Part shown: one piece after another, positions 1 through 8,201 of the stretch
Position numbering within the stretch: the first letter of the stretch is position 1
Layout of the letters: each line of letters opens with the position of its first letter
Source: Maribacter aquivivus
Lineage (GTDB): Bacteria > Bacteroidota > Bacteroidia > Flavobacteriales > Flavobacteriaceae
DNA: 64,000 bases
Direction of reading: 5' to 3'
NCBI RefSeq assembly: GCF_900142175.1
Contig: NZ_FQZX01000002.1
Location: 725,317-789,316 of the forward strand
Translations under genes and position numbers: made by a program
The notes under the pieces: model-generated
Told to the model about the DNA's origin: nothing
Database searches by the model: none
Seen by the model: the letters and a program-made list of their open reading frames with translations, nothing else

Positions 1-499
1 GTAAAGGAGTCAATGGTGTATCAGTAGAATCTTTTGAAACACCTACTAATTCGTCTACAACATCCATCCCTTTTAAAACATTCCCAAAAACAGTATAATC
101 ACCATCTAACCGATGTAGGCCATCTTTATTTTGTACAATATAAAACTGACAACGAGCCGATAACTTCTCCGCATTTCCATCTCGTCCTGCTCCTACTGCT
201 CCATAAGTATGTGTTAGTTTTGATTCAAACTCTGGCGCTAACAAATATTCGGGATCATTAAACCCTTCTGGTGTATCTGGGCAACCACCTTGTGCTACAA
301 AATCTGGAATCACCCTATTGAAAGTCAACGAATCCCAATAACCTGCATTCGCTAGTTCTATAAAACTTGCTTTATGATTCGGAGTTTCATCATGCAACCA
401 AACTAAAATTTCTCCCTTTTGAGTGTCAATTTTTCCTATTTCGTAAGACTTACACGCTGTAAATAGTACGAAAACCATCAAATACTTTAAACACTTCAT
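1..499 (-). CDS. Cyclophilin-type peptidyl-prolyl isomerase lipoprotein (3' end outside window)
   Basis: Read on the minus strand from an ATG at 499. The protein begins with a short hydrophobic signal ending in a lipobox (FTAC, Cys16), so it is probably a membrane-anchored periplasmic lipoprotein. The body follows the cyclophilin fold: FNRVIPDFVAQGG near residue 60, then a QFYIVQ segment and a DYTVFGNVLKGMDVVD segment typical of bacterial PpiA/PpiB. It would catalyse prolyl cis-trans isomerisation during envelope protein folding. The reading frame is still open at base 1, so the C-terminus is missing. The canonical FxxxxR/QGG core is present; enzymatic activity is inferred from the family. 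Confidence 0.88.
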   Translation of the reverse strand, partial: MKCLKYLMVFVLFTACKSYEIGKIDTQKGEILVWLHDETPNHKASFIELANAGYWDSLTFNRVIPDFVAQGGCPDTPEGFNDPEYLLAPEFESKLTHTYGAVGAGRDGNAEKLSARCQFYIVQNKDGLHRLDGDYTVFGNVLKGMDVVDELVGVSKDSTDTPLTPL

Positions 500-661
500 A
501 CAGCTATTATTTAGTAGTCAGTTAAAGTAGTAAAAATTGATATAAAAAATTAGTACTTAAATTATCAGTAGTTAAAAAAATAAGCTCCAACCTAGATTAT
601 TATCTTCGCTACCATCATTAGAACATCAATAACGTAATAGATGACATTTTTTAAGCATATA

Positions 662-1531
662 ATGATTCAAAAAACAATACTACTTCTAACCTGCTCTGTT
701 TTTCTATCAATTATAGGCTGTAAAGAAAACAGTCAAAAACCGATTGATTATAAAGAAAATTTAATCCAGAGTAATGCACCTCTGAAAGAAACTAACAAAG
801 GCAAAACATTAATGGCAATTTTTGCTCACCCAGATGATGAAATCGTTATTTCCCCTATTCTATCCAAATATCAAAAAGAAGGGGTAAATATTCATTTGGT
901 AATTGTTACCGATGGTTCTAACGGGGTTACACCGCATGCAAATATTCCTACTGGCGAGTTACTTGCTAAAACACGTGCAGAAGAGGCATTGTGCGTCACC
1001 AAAACATTAGGAATTAATCCACCAATATTTTTGAAGTATACTGATGGGGATTTAGCCCTAAAAGAAAATATCAACTCTTTAGATGATAAGATTGATAGCT
1101 TATTTACAAGCTATAAACCAAACGTAGTCATTAGTTTTGGCCCTGGCGGCCAATACGGACACCCAGACCATAGAATTGTTAGTAATGTGGTTACAGAGGT
1201 CTTTCAGCGAGAAACGTCAGAATCGTTACAGAACCTACTCTATTATGCATATCCGAAGGAAACAAGTAATAAGGACATTAGCTTCAAAACAGATTTAGTG
1301 CAATGGTTAAACGACAATCTTAAAAGAACTCAAAAAAGATTTCTTACGTATAGAATTCCCTGTGATAAGGATGATTTAGATTTAGGACATAAAGCATCAA
1401 ATTGTCATAAATCTCAATACACACCAGATGCTATTGATGATTTACTTACTATTGTAGCGCAGTCAGATTCCGTACTATATTTTAGACCTTGGAATGGCTC
1501 TAATGAAATTAAAAACAATATTTTCGAATAA
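662..1531 (+). CDS. PIG-L family deacetylase lipoprotein
   Basis: LmbE/PIG-L superfamily, zinc-dependent N-acetylglucosamine deacetylase fold. The family signature AHPDDE lies at residues 55-60 (His56, Asp58, Asp59), and the second metal-binding motif GHPDH at 166-170 (His167, His170). I start at the ATG at 662 because it gives a normal lipoprotein signal ending at Cys20; an upstream in-frame ATG at 641 would add seven residues. The product should be lipid-anchored outside the inner membrane. It is followed 11 bp later by a TPR lipoprotein and then a nitrilase, forming a likely three-gene operon. The substrate cannot be told from sequence; N-acetylated sugars or glycoconjugates are the family norm. 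Confidence 0.85.
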   Translation: MIQKTILLLTCSVFLSIIGCKENSQKPIDYKENLIQSNAPLKETNKGKTLMAIFAHPDDEIVISPILSKYQKEGVNIHLVIVTDGSNGVTPHANIPTGELLAKTRAEEALCVTKTLGINPPIFLKYTDGDLALKENINSLDDKIDSLFTSYKPNVVISFGPGGQYGHPDHRIVSNVVTEVFQRETSESLQNLLYYAYPKETSNKDISFKTDLVQWLNDNLKRTQKRFLTYRIPCDKDDLDLGHKASNCHKSQYTPDAIDDLLTIVAQSDSVLYFRPWNGSNEIKNNIFE

Positions 1532-1542
1532 ACATATTTTCA

Positions 1543-2400
1543 ATGTCATTGAAGTACCCAATTTATGCACTAGTCTTTATACTGTTCACTTCATGTCAGC
1601 AAAAACAAAATAAATCATCTACAAATCTAGCCGTATACACTTACGGTGCTAAAAACGATTCTGCCGTTTTTTATTTTAATAAAGGTTGGGAACATATTCT
1701 AGATTATGGTCAATGGACGCTATCTGAAAAAGCATTTAGAAAAGCTGTAGATTTTGATTCTACTTTTATTGTAGGTAAAGCTTTGGTTGGAAAAAACACT
1801 ACAAACCTCAATGAAAGAATTCAAATTTTAAATGACATAAACAGCTCACAAATTAAGGTTAGTGAAGACGACCAATTAATTTTAGAAGTAACCCGTATTA
1901 CTTTAGAATTGTTTAATGCCCGTGGACAGAATATGAAATTAGATCAAGACTTTATATCTAATTTTTTGACCACTGCCGAGAAGAACTATAGAACCTTTAT
2001 CCATAAATACCCAAACGAATCATATATTAAAGCTGAGTATATAGAGGTTTTGAATGCAATATATGGTGCAAAAATAGCCTTAGATTCATTACATATACTT
2101 ACCACCCCTAAACAGAAAAAAGTTCCATTTTTTATTAGCTATGCAGCTACTTTAGAATCTGATTTAGGCAATTTTGAAAAAGCACTCTCCATTGCCGATG
2201 ATTTTAATAATCAAATTAATGACCCGAACATACCGCAACCTTACGTGCTGTACGGAAGTATTTATTTAAAAATGGACAGTTTGTCTTTAGCGACTTCAAA
2301 CCTTGATAAAGCCCTTCAATTAGACCCTAATCATATTTTCGCACAGCGATTTAAAACTCAGCTTCTCACAAAATTAAATACCATTAACACGAATGACTAA
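1543..2400 (+). CDS. TPR-repeat lipoprotein
   Basis: A 285-residue protein with a lipobox (LFTSC, Cys18). It has helical repeats resembling tetratricopeptides, clearest at the C-terminus (around residues 215-275, with an LDKALQLDPNH segment) and in a weaker N-terminal copy around residues 45-75. No catalytic motif is visible, so it is probably a periplasmic protein-protein interaction scaffold. Its last 8 bp overlap the start of the nitrilase gene, and it begins 11 bp after the deacetylase stop, so all three should be co-transcribed and the last pair translationally coupled. The partner is unknown. Confidence 0.7.
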   Translation: MSLKYPIYALVFILFTSCQQKQNKSSTNLAVYTYGAKNDSAVFYFNKGWEHILDYGQWTLSEKAFRKAVDFDSTFIVGKALVGKNTTNLNERIQILNDINSSQIKVSEDDQLILEVTRITLELFNARGQNMKLDQDFISNFLTTAEKNYRTFIHKYPNESYIKAEYIEVLNAIYGAKIALDSLHILTTPKQKKVPFFISYAATLESDLGNFEKALSIADDFNNQINDPNIPQPYVLYGSIYLKMDSLSLATSNLDKALQLDPNHIFAQRFKTQLLTKLNTINTND

Positions 2401-3367
2401 AATTATAGATACTCCAGAACAAAATAACCTTAAAATAGGTATGGCTCAAATCTCACCGGTTTGGCTAAATAAAGAGAAGACTATTGATAAAATCAAGGAA
2501 TTTATCATTAAAGCCGGTGAAGATGATTGTGAGCTTGTAGTTTTTGGTGAAGCTCTATTACCTGGTTATCCTTTTTGGGTTTCCATGACAGACGGTGCTA
2601 AATTCGATTCTAAAGTACAGAAAGAAATTCATGCCCATTACATCAAAAATTCCATTCAAATTGAAGCGGGAGAATTAGATGACATTTGTGCTCTTGCAAA
2701 GCAGCATAAAATTGCTATCTACCTAGGATTAATGGAACGTGCAAAAAATAGAGGTGGTCACAGTATTTACTGTTCACTTGTTTACATAAATAGTAATGGA
2801 GAAATCAAGTCTGTTCATAGAAAATTGCAGCCTACCTATGAAGAACGATTAACATGGGCACCTGGTGATGGTAATGGATTACGGGTTCACGACCTGAAAA
2901 ACTTTACTGTTGGCGGGCTCAATTGTTGGGAAAACTGGATGCCTCTTCCACGCACAGCTTTATATGGTTTAGGAGAAGATTTGCATATAGCCGTATGGCC
3001 CGGATCCGATTATAATACCGCTGATATTACACGATTTATTGCGAGAGAATCAAGATCTTTTGTAGTTTCCGTTTCTAGTTTAATGAGCAAAACCGACTTC
3101 CCTAAAGACACACCACACTTAAATACTATTCTTGAAAACTGCCCAGATACCCTAGCAAACGGAGGTTCATGTATTGCTGGACCGGATGGAGAATGGATTT
3201 TGCCCCCAGTTATTGATAAAGAAGGTTTAATTACTGCTACAATTGATTTTAACAGGGTGCTTGAAGAACGACAAAATTTTGACTCCGTTGGGCACTATTC
3301 TAGACCAGATGTAACGAAATTAACCGTTAATAGAGAACGGCAATCAATTGTTGACATAAATGATTAA
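2393..3367 (+). CDS. Nitrilase-superfamily carbon-nitrogen hydrolase
   Basis: A 324-residue cytoplasmic enzyme with the complete nitrilase catalytic set: Glu53 in FGEALLPGYP, Lys144 in HRKLQPTYEE and Cys178 in GLNCWENWMP. The GYPFW segment after the Glu and the CWEN around the nucleophile resemble the true nitrilase/cyanide hydratase branch rather than amidases or Nit proteins. It would convert a nitrile to a carboxylic acid and ammonia. The gene overlaps the TPR lipoprotein gene by 8 bp (ATGACTAA). No signal peptide is seen, so it acts inside the cell, unlike its two lipoprotein neighbours. Substrate preference is not predictable here. Confidence 0.85.
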   Translation: MTKIIDTPEQNNLKIGMAQISPVWLNKEKTIDKIKEFIIKAGEDDCELVVFGEALLPGYPFWVSMTDGAKFDSKVQKEIHAHYIKNSIQIEAGELDDICALAKQHKIAIYLGLMERAKNRGGHSIYCSLVYINSNGEIKSVHRKLQPTYEERLTWAPGDGNGLRVHDLKNFTVGGLNCWENWMPLPRTALYGLGEDLHIAVWPGSDYNTADITRFIARESRSFVVSVSSLMSKTDFPKDTPHLNTILENCPDTLANGGSCIAGPDGEWILPPVIDKEGLITATIDFNRVLEERQNFDSVGHYSRPDVTKLTVNRERQSIVDIND

Positions 3368-3397
3368 AATGGAGAGAACTTAACTGTTCTCTCCATT
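3368..3397. terminator. Hairpin terminator between convergent genes, overlapping a stop codon
   Basis: A perfect 12-bp stem (AATGGAGAGAAC and its complement) around a 6-nt loop. On the minus strand it is followed by TTTT, so it fits a rho-independent terminator for the flavin oxidoreductase gene. The stem contains that gene's last two codons and its stop. It also lies 1 bp after the nitrilase stop on the plus strand and may serve both directions. Confidence 0.75.
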
Positions 3398-4390
3398 CAA
3401 CTCTTTCATAATCTCCGCAAAAATTTGATAAGATTTTATACGGTCTTGTCCGTCATAAATGTTAGTAACCGCTATCAGTTCATCTACTTGAGTATCGGCA
3501 ATAAATTGCTTTATCTGTTTTTTTACTGTTTCCTTGCTTCCAATAAAGGAGTATTTAAGCATTTGTTGCACAGACGGATTCTGACTTAACTCACGCAAAT
3601 CATCTGTCATGTCAACTGGTGGTTGCATAAAAGTTCTATTACCCGTCAACAACGCAATAATCATTTTATATAACGATGTAGAAATGCGTTCTGCTTCTTC
3701 ATCTGTATCTGCAATAATGATGTTCACTCCCGCAGCCGTATAAGGTTTTTCTAACTCCTTTGACGGTTGAAATTCATTATGATAAATTTTCAACGCATCC
3801 ATTAAGTGGGTTGTAGCGAAGTGACTCGCAAAAGCATAAGGCAACCCTTTTTTAGCCGCCAAATGTGCACTATCCGTACTTGAACCTAAAATGTATAAAG
3901 GCACCTCTACCCCTTCGGCTAAAGTAGCACGTACTTTTGCATGGGCATTTTCATGAGAAAAGTAGCGTTGTATTTTTTCTACCTCTAAAGGAAATGATTG
4001 AGCTGCTTGATAAAAATCTGAACGTATGGCTTGTGCCGTCAACTGATCTGTACCAGGCGCACGACCTAAGCCTAAATCTATTCGGTTAGGATATAATATA
4101 CCTAAAGTACCAAATTGCTCCGCTATAATTAACGGGGAATGGTTAGGCAACATTATACCACCAGATCCAACTCGTATTGTTTTTGTTTCTTCAGCAATTT
4201 TACCAATTAAAATAGATGTTGCACTACTGCCTATCGCTACTGAATTATGATGCTCTGCCAACCAAAAACGAGTGTAGCCAGCTTCTTCCGCAGCTTGTGC
4301 CAAAGCTACCGAATGATCAAAGGTATCTTTCAATGTAGTCCCCTGCGATACTATGGCTAAATCTAATATGGAATATTTTATTTTTTTCAT
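3380..4390 (-). CDS. LLM class flavin-dependent oxidoreductase (luciferase-like monooxygenase)
   Basis: A 336-residue bacterial luciferase-like TIM-barrel protein. Family signatures include the N-terminal SILDLAIVSQG stretch, RFWLAEHHN near residue 45, VGSGGIMLPNHSPL near 75-88, and RIDLGLGRAPGTD near 105. These place it in the MsnO8-like group of LLM oxidoreductases. It would use reduced FMN with oxygen or an F420-like cofactor; FMN is more likely in this phylum. It lies 53 bp downstream of an ArsR-type regulator on the same strand, suggesting joint control. Its stop codon is embedded in the terminator hairpin. The substrate is unknown. Confidence 0.85.
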   Translation of the reverse strand: MKKIKYSILDLAIVSQGTTLKDTFDHSVALAQAAEEAGYTRFWLAEHHNSVAIGSSATSILIGKIAEETKTIRVGSGGIMLPNHSPLIIAEQFGTLGILYPNRIDLGLGRAPGTDQLTAQAIRSDFYQAAQSFPLEVEKIQRYFSHENAHAKVRATLAEGVEVPLYILGSSTDSAHLAAKKGLPYAFASHFATTHLMDALKIYHNEFQPSKELEKPYTAAGVNIIIADTDEEAERISTSLYKMIIALLTGNRTFMQPPVDMTDDLRELSQNPSVQQMLKYSFIGSKETVKKQIKQFIADTQVDELIAVTNIYDGQDRIKSYQIFAEIMKELNGENS

Positions 4391-4443
4391 ACTATTAAAT
4401 TCATTTATATATTTAAAAGTATCTATATATCTATTTAAAAAAA

Positions 4444-4713
4444 TTACAAATTTTGCAACCTCAACATATAATTATCCCACACTTCATGATTCAGTGAATA
4501 GTTATAATTACGACCAATTTTATGTTGATTTATCAATCCTGCTTCTACTAATTTTTTAATATGATGACTAATAGAAGGCTGTGCTAAATCTAACAAATTA
4601 CAGGCTTTAGTACATTCTACCTTACCTTGGTTTTTTTGCATGTATTGTAATATTTTTAGACGATTGACATCACTTAATGCTTTAGATATTTTTTCTATTT
4701 GTTTTAGCTCCAT
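4444..4713 (-). CDS. ArsR-family winged-helix transcriptional regulator
   Basis: About 89 residues from the ATG at 4713 (an upstream in-frame start at 4770 would add 19 unlikely residues). It shows the ArsR/SmtB DNA-binding core: ALSDVNRLKILQYM near the N-terminus, then a recognition helix in LAQPSISHHIKKLVEAGLI and a beta-wing GRNYNYSL. Cys residues lie in the VECTKAC segment, so a metal or redox input is possible but unproven. It directly precedes the LLM oxidoreductase gene and is divergent from the antiporter gene, so either side could be its target. The 234-bp divergent region upstream must hold its promoter. Confidence 0.82.
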   Translation of the reverse strand: MELKQIEKISKALSDVNRLKILQYMQKNQGKVECTKACNLLDLAQPSISHHIKKLVEAGLINQHKIGRNYNYSLNHEVWDNYMLRLQNL

Positions 4714-4947
4714 GATGAATTTAATATATTGATACATGCAAATGTATTTATTATAAGCTGGATTAAACATTAATTGGGAAGATCTTAATAATCATTAACT
4801 TGACCTTAAGAATAAAGACAATAATTTTTCTTGCAACTTCCGGTATTAATGCAACATGTTAACATTGTGCCAAACCCTAACATTTACATTGAATTTTTGA
4901 TAATTAAATTAACTTTACAGCCACAAAATTTAAGTTAATAACTACCA

Positions 4948-6420
4948 ATGAATCTTACCATCGAAAACATACTTCTTGTAGGTTCTATTCTACTGTTTAT
5001 CAGTATTATAGTTGGTAAGACATCTTATAAATTTGGTGTTCCTACATTAATACTTTTTTTGGCTATTGGTATGCTGGCAGGTTCTGACGGTATTGGAGGC
5101 ATTAGGTTTGATGATCCTAAGCTTGCTCAATTTATCGGCATCGTTTCTTTAAACTTTATTCTCTTTTCTGGTGGATTAGATACCAACTGGAAAGCCGTAA
5201 AACCCATTTTAAAAGAAGGCATTATGCTTTCTACCTTAGGTGTACTCCTTACAGCGCTAACCCTGGGTACATTTGTATACTATGTAACCGATTTTACCAT
5301 TTATGAAAGTATGCTGTTGGGTTCCATTGTTTCTTCAACAGACGCTGCTGCTGTATTCTCTATTTTACGCTCTAAAAATTTAGCGTTAAAAAGTAACCTT
5401 AGACCAACATTAGAGCTTGAAAGCGGTAGTAACGACCCAATGGCATATGTACTGACGCTAGCATTTTTAACACTGGTTATAAATCAAGATCTAAGCGTAC
5501 TATCTATCATCCCTCTGTTTTTAAAGCAAATGATTTTAGGTGGTATCGGCGGATTCGCTTTTGGTAAATTGAGCGAGATAATTATCAACAAAATCAAACT
5601 AGGTTTTGAAGGTTTGTATCCGGTATTAGTAATCGCCCTTATGTTCATTACATTTTCAGCAACAGATGCTGTTGGTGGTAATGGTTTCTTAGCCATTTAT
5701 ATATGTGCCGTGTATTTAGGCAATCAAGATTTAATTCATAAATCGACCATTTTAAAGATGTTCGACGGTATGGCATGGCTAATGCAAATTGTATTATTCC
5801 TTACGTTGGGATTACTAGTTTTTCCATCTCAAATTGTGCCATATTTAGGTATCGGATTACTTATTTCAGTATTCTTAATTCTTGTTGCAAGACCAGTAAG
5901 CGTTTTTCTCAGCTTAATGTTCTTTAAAATGAAAATGGGCAGAAGATTCTATATTTCTTGGGTGGGTTTGCGTGGTGCCGTACCTATTGTATTTGCTACC
6001 TATCCCCTACTTGCAGGTATTGACAAGGCGAATATCATTTTTAGTATCGTATTCTTTATATCGGTATCATCAGTACTAATTCAGGGTACTACATTGTCTA
6101 TTTTTGCAAAATGGCTGAATGTTGCTTTACCTGACGAAGTGAAACCTATAGCAGAAAATGATAGATATATTCTTAATCTACCGAAATCTGCTATGGAAGA
6201 AGTTATTATTTTGCCAAATAGTTTCGCCGTAAATAAACGTATTATAGATTTGCACTTTCCAAGGGCTGCATTCATTGTTATGATCAAAAGAGACGGAACC
6301 TTTGTTAGACCAGGCGGATCAACAATTATTGAAGCTGATGACATTCTAGTATTACTGCTAGATAACGAAGAAATTTTGAAAGAAGTTAATGTAATTCTCA
6401 ACCAAGCGGTTATTGCATAA
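4948..6420 (+). CDS. CPA1-family potassium/proton antiporter with C-terminal TrkA-C domain
   Basis: A 490-residue integral membrane protein with about 12 hydrophobic segments over residues 5-395. It carries the cation/proton antiporter core SSTDAAAVF and ESGSNDPMAYV. After residue 400 a soluble tail (EVIILPNSFAVNKRIIDLHFP and GSTIIEADDILVLLLD) matches a TrkA-C regulatory domain. This architecture is that of CvrA/NhaP2-type K+/H+ antiporters, which export potassium or sodium under osmotic or pH stress. It is transcribed divergently from the ArsR gene. The following small gene starts 1 bp after its stop and is probably co-transcribed. Confidence 0.88.
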   Translation: MNLTIENILLVGSILLFISIIVGKTSYKFGVPTLILFLAIGMLAGSDGIGGIRFDDPKLAQFIGIVSLNFILFSGGLDTNWKAVKPILKEGIMLSTLGVLLTALTLGTFVYYVTDFTIYESMLLGSIVSSTDAAAVFSILRSKNLALKSNLRPTLELESGSNDPMAYVLTLAFLTLVINQDLSVLSIIPLFLKQMILGGIGGFAFGKLSEIIINKIKLGFEGLYPVLVIALMFITFSATDAVGGNGFLAIYICAVYLGNQDLIHKSTILKMFDGMAWLMQIVLFLTLGLLVFPSQIVPYLGIGLLISVFLILVARPVSVFLSLMFFKMKMGRRFYISWVGLRGAVPIVFATYPLLAGIDKANIIFSIVFFISVSSVLIQGTTLSIFAKWLNVALPDEVKPIAENDRYILNLPKSAMEEVIILPNSFAVNKRIIDLHFPRAAFIVMIKRDGTFVRPGGSTIIEADDILVLLLDNEEILKEVNVILNQAVIA

Positions 6421-6421
6421 T

Positions 6422-6796
6422 ATGAAAAGTACGAATAACATATTCAGAGTGCTATTACTCGTTACAATTTATTGTTTCGGTATATATAGTTCTGCCAATA
6501 CGTTACCCTTTTCTAATGAGGTTGTACTAAGCCAAAGTAATAATAAGCAATCCTTATTTAAAGAATCTACAAAGACGCTATCTCCGCATGCACAGCAATC
6601 TGAAATTTCAGTTTCTGATGTTGCCGAAGTATCATCATCAAATTATAAGCTACCATTTACAAGTTTCAATTCACATATAAACAATAGTGAATTAGGCACC
6701 TTAGCAAGGTTTAAGCAGTACCAACTGTTCGCGAATACGTTATTAATTAGACATAGAAAGTCTGACCTTATCTTCCCTTTTCATAGTTTCTGGTAA
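6422..6796 (+). CDS. Hypothetical exported small protein
   Basis: I do not recognise this 124-residue protein. The ATG at 6422 is preferred over a TTG at 6413 because it gives a clean signal peptide (MKSTNNIFRVLLLVTIYCF, cleavage probably near residue 25). The mature part is Ser/Asn-rich, has no cysteine, and ends in an aromatic FPFHSFW tail. It begins 1 bp after the antiporter stop, so it depends on the same transcript. A role connected with the antiporter is only an inference from position. Weak constraint or a lineage-specific gene would also fit. Confidence 0.5.
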   Translation: MKSTNNIFRVLLLVTIYCFGIYSSANTLPFSNEVVLSQSNNKQSLFKESTKTLSPHAQQSEISVSDVAEVSSSNYKLPFTSFNSHINNSELGTLARFKQYQLFANTLLIRHRKSDLIFPFHSFW

Positions 6797-6904
6797 TCCA
6801 TTTTTTTAAAGGTTATCGTTTTGGTAACCATATGTAACTATTTGATATGGTGTTATTTAAAACATTATACAGAAAACAATATATCATATTTAAAAAATTA
6901 TTAA

Positions 6905-7384
6905 ATGGAATTAGGAATAGCCGCTATTGGTTTAGCATCTGTTGCACTTTGTGCAATGCCTTTTGTTGTAACTAGCAAAAGTAGAAAAATGAAAGAAAAA
7001 CAAATGATGACATCTCTAAACGATGTTGCCAGTAAACATAATTGTAAAATAACAGAACATGAATTTTTTGGTCACTATGCCATAGGTGTTGATGCACAGA
7101 AAAAGTTCGTATTCTTTATTTTAAAAAGCGGAGAAGTTTTAAATCAGCAATACGCAGATTTATCTACTATTAAGGCGTCTGAAATTGCCAATATCGGCAA
7201 ATCGTATATTAGAAAAGAGAAAATAACCGAGCGTTTGTTTTTGAATCTTTTTCCGAAAAAAGCAAATGAACCCAATACCGTTTTTGAATTCTATAATGCT
7301 GAAATAAACTATCAATTGAGCGGAGAGTTTCAGTCTATAGAAAAATGGAACAAGGTGATTAAGAACTTGCTTAAAAGTAATTAG
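6905..7384 (+). CDS. Hypothetical N-terminally membrane-anchored protein
   Basis: A 159-residue protein with one N-terminal membrane segment (about residues 5-24, then KSRKMKEKQ as a positive-inside flank). A soluble domain of mixed alpha/beta character follows, with no motif I can name. The soluble part would be cytoplasmic. The gene ends 30 bp before a strong hairpin terminator, so it closes a transcript beginning at or before its own start. I cannot assign a function. Confidence 0.6.
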   Translation: MELGIAAIGLASVALCAMPFVVTSKSRKMKEKQMMTSLNDVASKHNCKITEHEFFGHYAIGVDAQKKFVFFILKSGEVLNQQYADLSTIKASEIANIGKSYIRKEKITERLFLNLFPKKANEPNTVFEFYNAEINYQLSGEFQSIEKWNKVIKNLLKSN

Positions 7385-7413
7385 TCTATAGCAACAGAGT
7401 TCTTTTTAATTAT

Positions 7414-7467
7414 AAAAGCGAGTAGATAATCTTATAAAAAAAGATTAGCTATTCGCTTTTGCTTTTT
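7414..7467 (+). terminator. Rho-independent terminator
   Basis: A long, nearly perfect stem: the arm at 7414-7433 pairs with 7441-7460 with two mismatches across 20 bp. The second arm runs into GCTTTTTT. It lies just after the hypothetical gene ending at 7384 and before the DNA-repair AlkB gene. Confidence 0.8.
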
Positions 7468-7519
7468 TAAGCGTTAAAATTTTATTAGCTTGTAAAAGCA
7501 CATCAGCATGAATTAGAAA

Positions 7520-8131
7520 ATGAAATTATTTGATATAAAGGTTGATCATAGTAAAAATTTACTTCCACAGGGCGGAACAGTTAATTACTACGGAAAAATA
7601 CTTACCCAGCAGGAATCTGTGGATTACCTAGACAAACTACTCAATAACATTGTTTGGAAGAATGATGAAGCTATCATCTTTGGAAAGAAGATTATTACCA
7701 AACGTAAAGTAGCTTGGTACGGTGAAAAACCATTTGAATACACTTACTCTAATACTACAAAACAGGCTTTACCGTGGACGACGGAGTTAATGGAATTAAA
7801 ATATAAGATAGAACAAGAAACTGGAGAAACGTTCAACTCGTGCCTGCTAAACTTATACCATAATGGTAGTGAGGGTATGGCTTGGCATAGTGACGGTGAA
7901 AAGGACTTAAAAAAGAACGGAGCCATTGCCTCTCTTAGTTTTGGCGATGAACGCAAATTCGCTTTTAAACATAAAGAAACTAAAGAAAAAGTAGAACTGG
8001 TTTTAGAACATGGTAGCTTATTGATTATGAAAGATGAAACCCAAACGAATTGGCTACATCGACTGCCGCCAACAACTAAAAGCAAGAATCCAAGGGTTAA
8101 TTTGACTTTTAGAACTATTATTGAAAAATAG
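7520..8131 (+). CDS. alkB: AlkB-type alpha-ketoglutarate-dependent DNA dealkylase
   Basis: A 203-residue Fe(II)/2-oxoglutarate dioxygenase of the AlkB family. The iron ligands are His123 and Asp125 (MAWHSDGE) and His180 (NWLHRLPP). The 2-oxoglutarate-binding arginines lie in RVNLTFR at 192-198. The NLYHNGSEGMAWHSD block is diagnostic for AlkB/ALKBH2-3 proteins, which remove methyl lesions such as 1-methyladenine and 3-methylcytosine from DNA or RNA by oxidation. It stands alone after a terminator. It is unrelated to the alkane monooxygenase at 61444-62484, which shares the gene name. Confidence 0.92.
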   Translation: MKLFDIKVDHSKNLLPQGGTVNYYGKILTQQESVDYLDKLLNNIVWKNDEAIIFGKKIITKRKVAWYGEKPFEYTYSNTTKQALPWTTELMELKYKIEQETGETFNSCLLNLYHNGSEGMAWHSDGEKDLKKNGAIASLSFGDERKFAFKHKETKEKVELVLEHGSLLIMKDETQTNWLHRLPPTTKSKNPRVNLTFRTIIEK

Positions 8132-8201
8132 CACTACAATTCTCCTCAGCATTTTTGATTGGCTAGCGTGCTCATCATAATTTTTACTTTAATTTTGCAG
8201 C

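Noticed and set aside
8190..8201. Promoter giving leaderless transcription of the FAD dehydrogenase gene
   Set aside because: TAATTTTG fits TAnnTTTG but ends 4 bp before the ATG and no TTG -33 lies at 17-23 bp (the nearest is 28 bp away), so it could be chance in AT-rich DNA.
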